From: Runella sp. MFBS21
GTDB taxonomy: Bacteria; Bacteroidota; Bacteroidia; Cytophagales; Spirosomataceae
Length of the DNA: 64,000 bases
NCBI RefSeq assembly: GCF_029433105.1
Contig: NZ_JARNTW010000002.1
Location: forward strand, 413,744-477,743
Direction of reading: 5' to 3'
How positions within the stretch are numbered: position 1 is the first letter of the stretch; each line of letters opens with the position of its first letter. The notes beneath the pieces were generated by a model. The model did not search any database. It saw only the letters and a program-made list of their open reading frames with translations, and had not been told where the DNA came from. Positions 61,025 to 64,000 of this stretch are shown piece by piece. Both the position numbers and the translations under genes were made by a program.

Positions 61025-64000
61025 CTATTTTCTTTTTAAGCTCGACATGTACTCTACCAAATCGACAAGGTCTTGTTGGCCCATAGTTTCGTGTAAGCCC
61101 GCAGTCATGAGCGATTCGTCAAGTTTTTTCATGGACACTACTTGGCTCATTTTATAACTTTGGGTAGTGCCTCCCGGAAATTTCATGAGCAAATCGGTTT
61201 CGGTTTTGCTAGCCACAATCCCAATAGTAGTACTTCCGTCTTTGAATTTTACTTCGTAGCCTTCATATCCAAAACTCACACCTGCACTTGGATAGAATAT
61301 AGCCATGTATTGACCGTCTTTTCCTAATTTGCTTCCGATTTCGGAGAGTTTGGGGCCAAAATCTGCCCCTTCACCGTTGACTTGGTGGCAAATAGCGCAA
61401 TAGTTGGCAAATACTTTTTGACCGTTGGCGGCATTGCCATTAAGCGCCACAAGCTCGCTTACAGGCGGCAATTTTTTACCCGTTTTGCTAGGGGCGGCAT
61501 TGATGTATTTGGCCGCTTCGATGCGTACATTTTTGCGCCACGCACTGCTTACGCCCTGTACGGCAGCAGCCTTGAAATCGCCCGTGAGTTTACCTTCTTT
61601 CAACAAAGCCAATACCAAATCCTCGCCATCCATGCTACCGCCCAAAGCCCGAGAAGCTTCCATGCGAAGTGCTTTGGGACGTTTGGAGTCTAGGGCTATT
61701 CCTTTCAAAATATCAAGCGACTGTTTGCTGCCTACGCCGCGTAGAGAAATGACCGCGTTTTGGGCTTTGGTGGCATCTTTACCATTGATAGTGGCTACTA
61801 GTAAAGCAGATTCATTTTGTTTTAATAACTGACGTACCGCATCTCTACCGTCGCGTTGCATGGGTTTTTCGAGAGCGATTTGGAGAAGGCGCTTGCTTTC
61901 GGTGGCAGGCTCAAATCGCTGGACCAACTCCAAATATTCGCTTGTACCAAAACTCGCATCTAATAGTTTTTGGAGACTTTGCTGTGCTGCTGGAGAGGTT
62001 TTGACAAAACCAGGGTCGAGGTGGCGCAGGCAAAGCTTCGTAATTTCGTTGTCGGTATTGCCCTTCATAATAGTGAGGAGAGCATTGGATTTTTCGACGG
62101 CACCGGGATTGAAATCAAACGCTCTAAAATACCGCAAACGCTCCTGCAAAGGCACTTTTGAATCGGCGGCAAGAGAGGCTAACAGAGGCACTGAGGTTGC
62201 AGTACGAGCGCGCCAAATGATATCGCGACCCTTGGCGGTAGCTGTGGCGTTGGTGCCTCCCATTTTGAGCCAAGTACCAAAAAACTTATCCCATTGTCCA
62301 TCGGCAGATACTCCCAAAGCTTCGAGGTACCAGCGGTCTTGTCCATCGTAACGGTTGGCCAATTGTACCCAAATATCCGCTGCCAAATCATCGTTGATAT
62401 GGCGTATAGCAAGGGCTATTTCGCGGCGTACCTGCGGGTCGGGGTCGTTGGCTAAAGTATTCAGATGATGAATAGAAAGCGGTAAAATCCCTTTGGCGGT
62501 GATTTGACGCGCGGCTCTGATGCCCGTAATTCGAATATCAGGATTGGCGTCGGTAAGGGCAGTTTCTACATAAGTACTGCCATTAGGTAATTTGCTCAAA
62601 AGCCACAATGCCCGTGCTTTCATACGTGGACTGGGGGCTGATTGGTACATTTTCACGAGTTCACCTTCTGCACTTTGGCCTAGGCTTCGGATTTTGTTCC
62701 AAGCCATGTATCTTACTGATACATTTGGACTTTGGATGGCTTTCAAAGCGCCCGAAAGTGTATTGAAATCATTTGTAGGAACTTTGTAAGACGTATTGGG
62801 CGGCGTCACTCTGTAGATACGCCCGCGGTTCAAATCGCCCGCTTGGTGGCCACCCACACCAGGGTCGTACCAATCGGCGGCAAACAAAGAACCGTCAGGC
62901 GCCACACATACATCCGACGGGCGAAACCATTGATTGCGTTTGCCGTGGAGTACGTTGACGATAGTTGCTTTATAACCTGCACCATTTTTTTCTACTGGAT
63001 ATGCTCTTACTACATTGGGGCCAGCGTCGCAGTGAATCATTTGATTTTGAAATACTTTGGGCAACATATCACCTTCATAAATGACCATACCTGTGGGTGA
63101 GCCTGCGCCTGTTTGGAGTAGGTTGGGAACTACCCCGGGATCATTGAGATGCCAATGCCGCAGCGGAATTTCAGATTCGATATTGGTACGATTGGCCGAC
63201 CAACTTGCGCCGGTCATTTCGTCGGCATAGCCATAATTGCCGTATTCCATGACATAGTTGATACGGACGCCTTTGTTCCCATCGTCGTCGTTGTCAGATT
63301 GCCACATGCTGCCGTAGCTATCTACTGCCACTTCGTAGTTGTTGCGGAAATTGTGCCCTAATACTTCTACGTTTTTGAAATCAGGGTCACACCTGAAAAC
63401 CATGCCTTGTTTGTATTTTTTACGGTCGATAGGTACTCCATCTTGGTCAAGTACGGGTTGTCCTTTGCCGTCGAGGAGTTGATTGCCTTCGTTGCCAAAA
63501 TTAAAATACAATTTTCCGTCAGGACCAAAAGTAAAGGCGTGCATTCCGTGGTCGTGCTGCTCACCTTTGATACCTTGAAAAATAATCTCTTTTTTGTCAG
63601 CTTTATCGTCACCGTTTTCATCGGTAAACAACCATACGTAAGGGCTTTGCGAAACCAGCACCCGATTTCCCATGACCAAAATTCCCAAGGGCGCATTGAC
63701 CTCAGGGCCTTGATAAAATACTTTACTGGCATCTGCTTTGCCGTCGCCGTTGGTATCTTCCAAAATCAAGATGCGATCCCCCTCGCCGTGGGTAGGGTTG
63801 CCAGTAATGTGAGGACGATAGTTGTAAGCTTCAAGCACCCATACCCGCCCTTTGTGGTCGATGTCGATATTGGTAGGATTGGTAATCATCGGCTCAGAAG
63901 CAAACAAATTAGCTTCCAGTCCTTCGGCTACTTCCAATGCCCCAACGGCATATTTGAGGTCATGTTTTTGTTCTTGTGTAAGCGTAGCATACACACTATC
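61025..64000 (-). CDS. PVC-type heme-binding dehydrogenase-like protein, 5' end missing
   Basis: At least 990 residues; the start is beyond the window edge (the apparent first codon is an internal GTG). Domain order: an N-terminal propeller (EPMITNPTNIDIDHKGRVWVLEAYNYRP, NGDGKAD), as in soluble glucose/sorbosone-dehydrogenase-like proteins; HEAT-like helical repeats in the middle; and a C-terminal cytochrome c with YCAICHQVNGEG, then the type-specific tail FPGGTTQSYKMSQVVSMKKLDESLM and GQQDLVDLVEYMSSL. These large proteins are common in Planctomycetes/Verrucomicrobia and occur in Cytophagales. Role: periplasmic sugar or alcohol oxidation (inference). Confidence 0.92.
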   Translation of the reverse strand, partial: DSVYATLTQEQKHDLKYAVGALEVAEGLEANLFASEPMITNPTNIDIDHKGRVWVLEAYNYRPHITGNPTHGEGDRILILEDTNGDGKADASKVFYQGPEVNAPLGILVMGNRVLVSQSPYVWLFTDENGDDKADKKEIIFQGIKGEQHDHGMHAFTFGPDGKLYFNFGNEGNQLLDGKGQPVLDQDGVPIDRKKYKQGMVFRCDPDFKNVEVLGHNFRNNYEVAVDSYGSMWQSDNDDDGNKGVRINYVMEYGNYGYADEMTGASWSANRTNIESEIPLRHWHLNDPGVVPNLLQTGAGSPTGMVIYEGDMLPKVFQNQMIHCDAGPNVVRAYPVEKNGAGYKATIVNVLHGKRNQWFRPSDVCVAPDGSLFAADWYDPGVGGHQAGDLNRGRIYRVTPPNTSYKVPTNDFNTLSGALKAIQSPNVSVRYMAWNKIRSLGQSAEGELVKMYQSAPSPRMKARALWLLSKLPNGSTYVETALTDANPDIRITGIRAARQITAKGILPLSIHHLNTLANDPDPQVRREIALAIRHINDDLAADIWVQLANRYDGQDRWYLEALGVSADGQWDKFFGTWLKMGGTNATATAKGRDIIWRARTATSVPLLASLAADSKVPLQERLRYFRAFDFNPGAVEKSNALLTIMKGNTDNEITKLCLRHLDPGFVKTSPAAQQSLQKLLDASFGTSEYLELVQRFEPATESKRLLQIALEKPMQRDGRDAVRQLLKQNESALLVATINGKDATKAQNAVISLRGVGSKQSLDILKGIALDSKRPKALRMEASRALGGSMDGEDLVLALLKEGKLTGDFKAAAVQGVSSAWRKNVRIEAAKYINAAPSKTGKKLPPVSELVALNGNAANGQKVFANYCAICHQVNGEGADFGPKLSEIGSKLGKDGQYMAIFYPSAGVSFGYEGYEVKFKDGSTTIGIVASKTETDLLMKFPGGTTQSYKMSQVVSMKKLDESLMTAGLHETMGQQDLVDLVEYMSSLKRK

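Overview
The window looks like a piece of a Bacteroidota chromosome, probably a Cytophagales relative of Runella or Dyadobacter; the genus is inference. The evidence is two SusC/SusD outer-membrane uptake pairs, an ECF sigma/FecR pair, LytS/LytTR regulation, many AQ-type signal peptides and lipoproteins, little Shine-Dalgarno signal, and promoters of the TTTG-N19-TAnnTTTG type. No tRNA, rRNA, transposase, prophage or CRISPR array was seen.

Layout. 1-11,100 is a secreted carbohydrate-processing block: two tandem paralogues of an uncharacterised propeller/helical-toroid protein separated by a 78-bp hairpin repeat array, an SGNH hydrolase, a BNR sialidase-like protein, a YdjC-type deacetylase, a GH92 mannosidase-like lipoprotein and a PfkB-HAD fusion. 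11,200-25,140 is mostly housekeeping: an ALDH7-type dehydrogenase, NhaD and CaCA ion antiporters, an OmpR-type two-component system, two L,D-transpeptidases, a CCG-domain Fe-S protein, inorganic pyrophosphatase and an alpha/beta hydrolase. 25,250-31,750 has a GH2 enzyme, a TetR regulator with a probable target (an FAD oxidoreductase broken by a one-base frameshift in a G tract), and a sialate O-acetylesterase-like enzyme.

32,000-40,330 is a polysaccharide-utilisation locus on the minus strand: ECF sigma, FecR, SusC with an STN domain, SusD, and a Tat-exported FAD oxidoreductase. A plus-strand terminator and a promoter-like box lie over the SusC leader and suggest a cis-antisense RNA like DonS of Bacteroides fragilis. 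40,500-55,250 is a second locus: a GntR regulator, then on the minus strand an MFS transporter, an arabinose/fucose-isomerase-like enzyme, SusC, SusD, a large unknown protein, a GH106 rhamnosidase and an SGNH hydrolase. The gene set points to a rhamnose-containing, pectin-like glycan (inference). The MFS and isomerase promoters share an operator-like motif.

55,390-64,000 has a small unknown secreted protein, a four-helix membrane gene split by an in-frame stop, a DUF2306 protein, a LytS/LytTR operon preceded by three GTTGAC repeats at 21-bp spacing, a Tat-exported metallophosphoesterase, and a PVC-type cytochrome c protein cut by the window edge.

The most unusual signals are non-coding: the hairpin array, the putative antisense RNA at susC, four arrays of TTAA boxes at 11-bp spacing, the LytTR repeats, the two operator pairs, and a dispersed family of palindromes built around GCGTCTCCGACGC.
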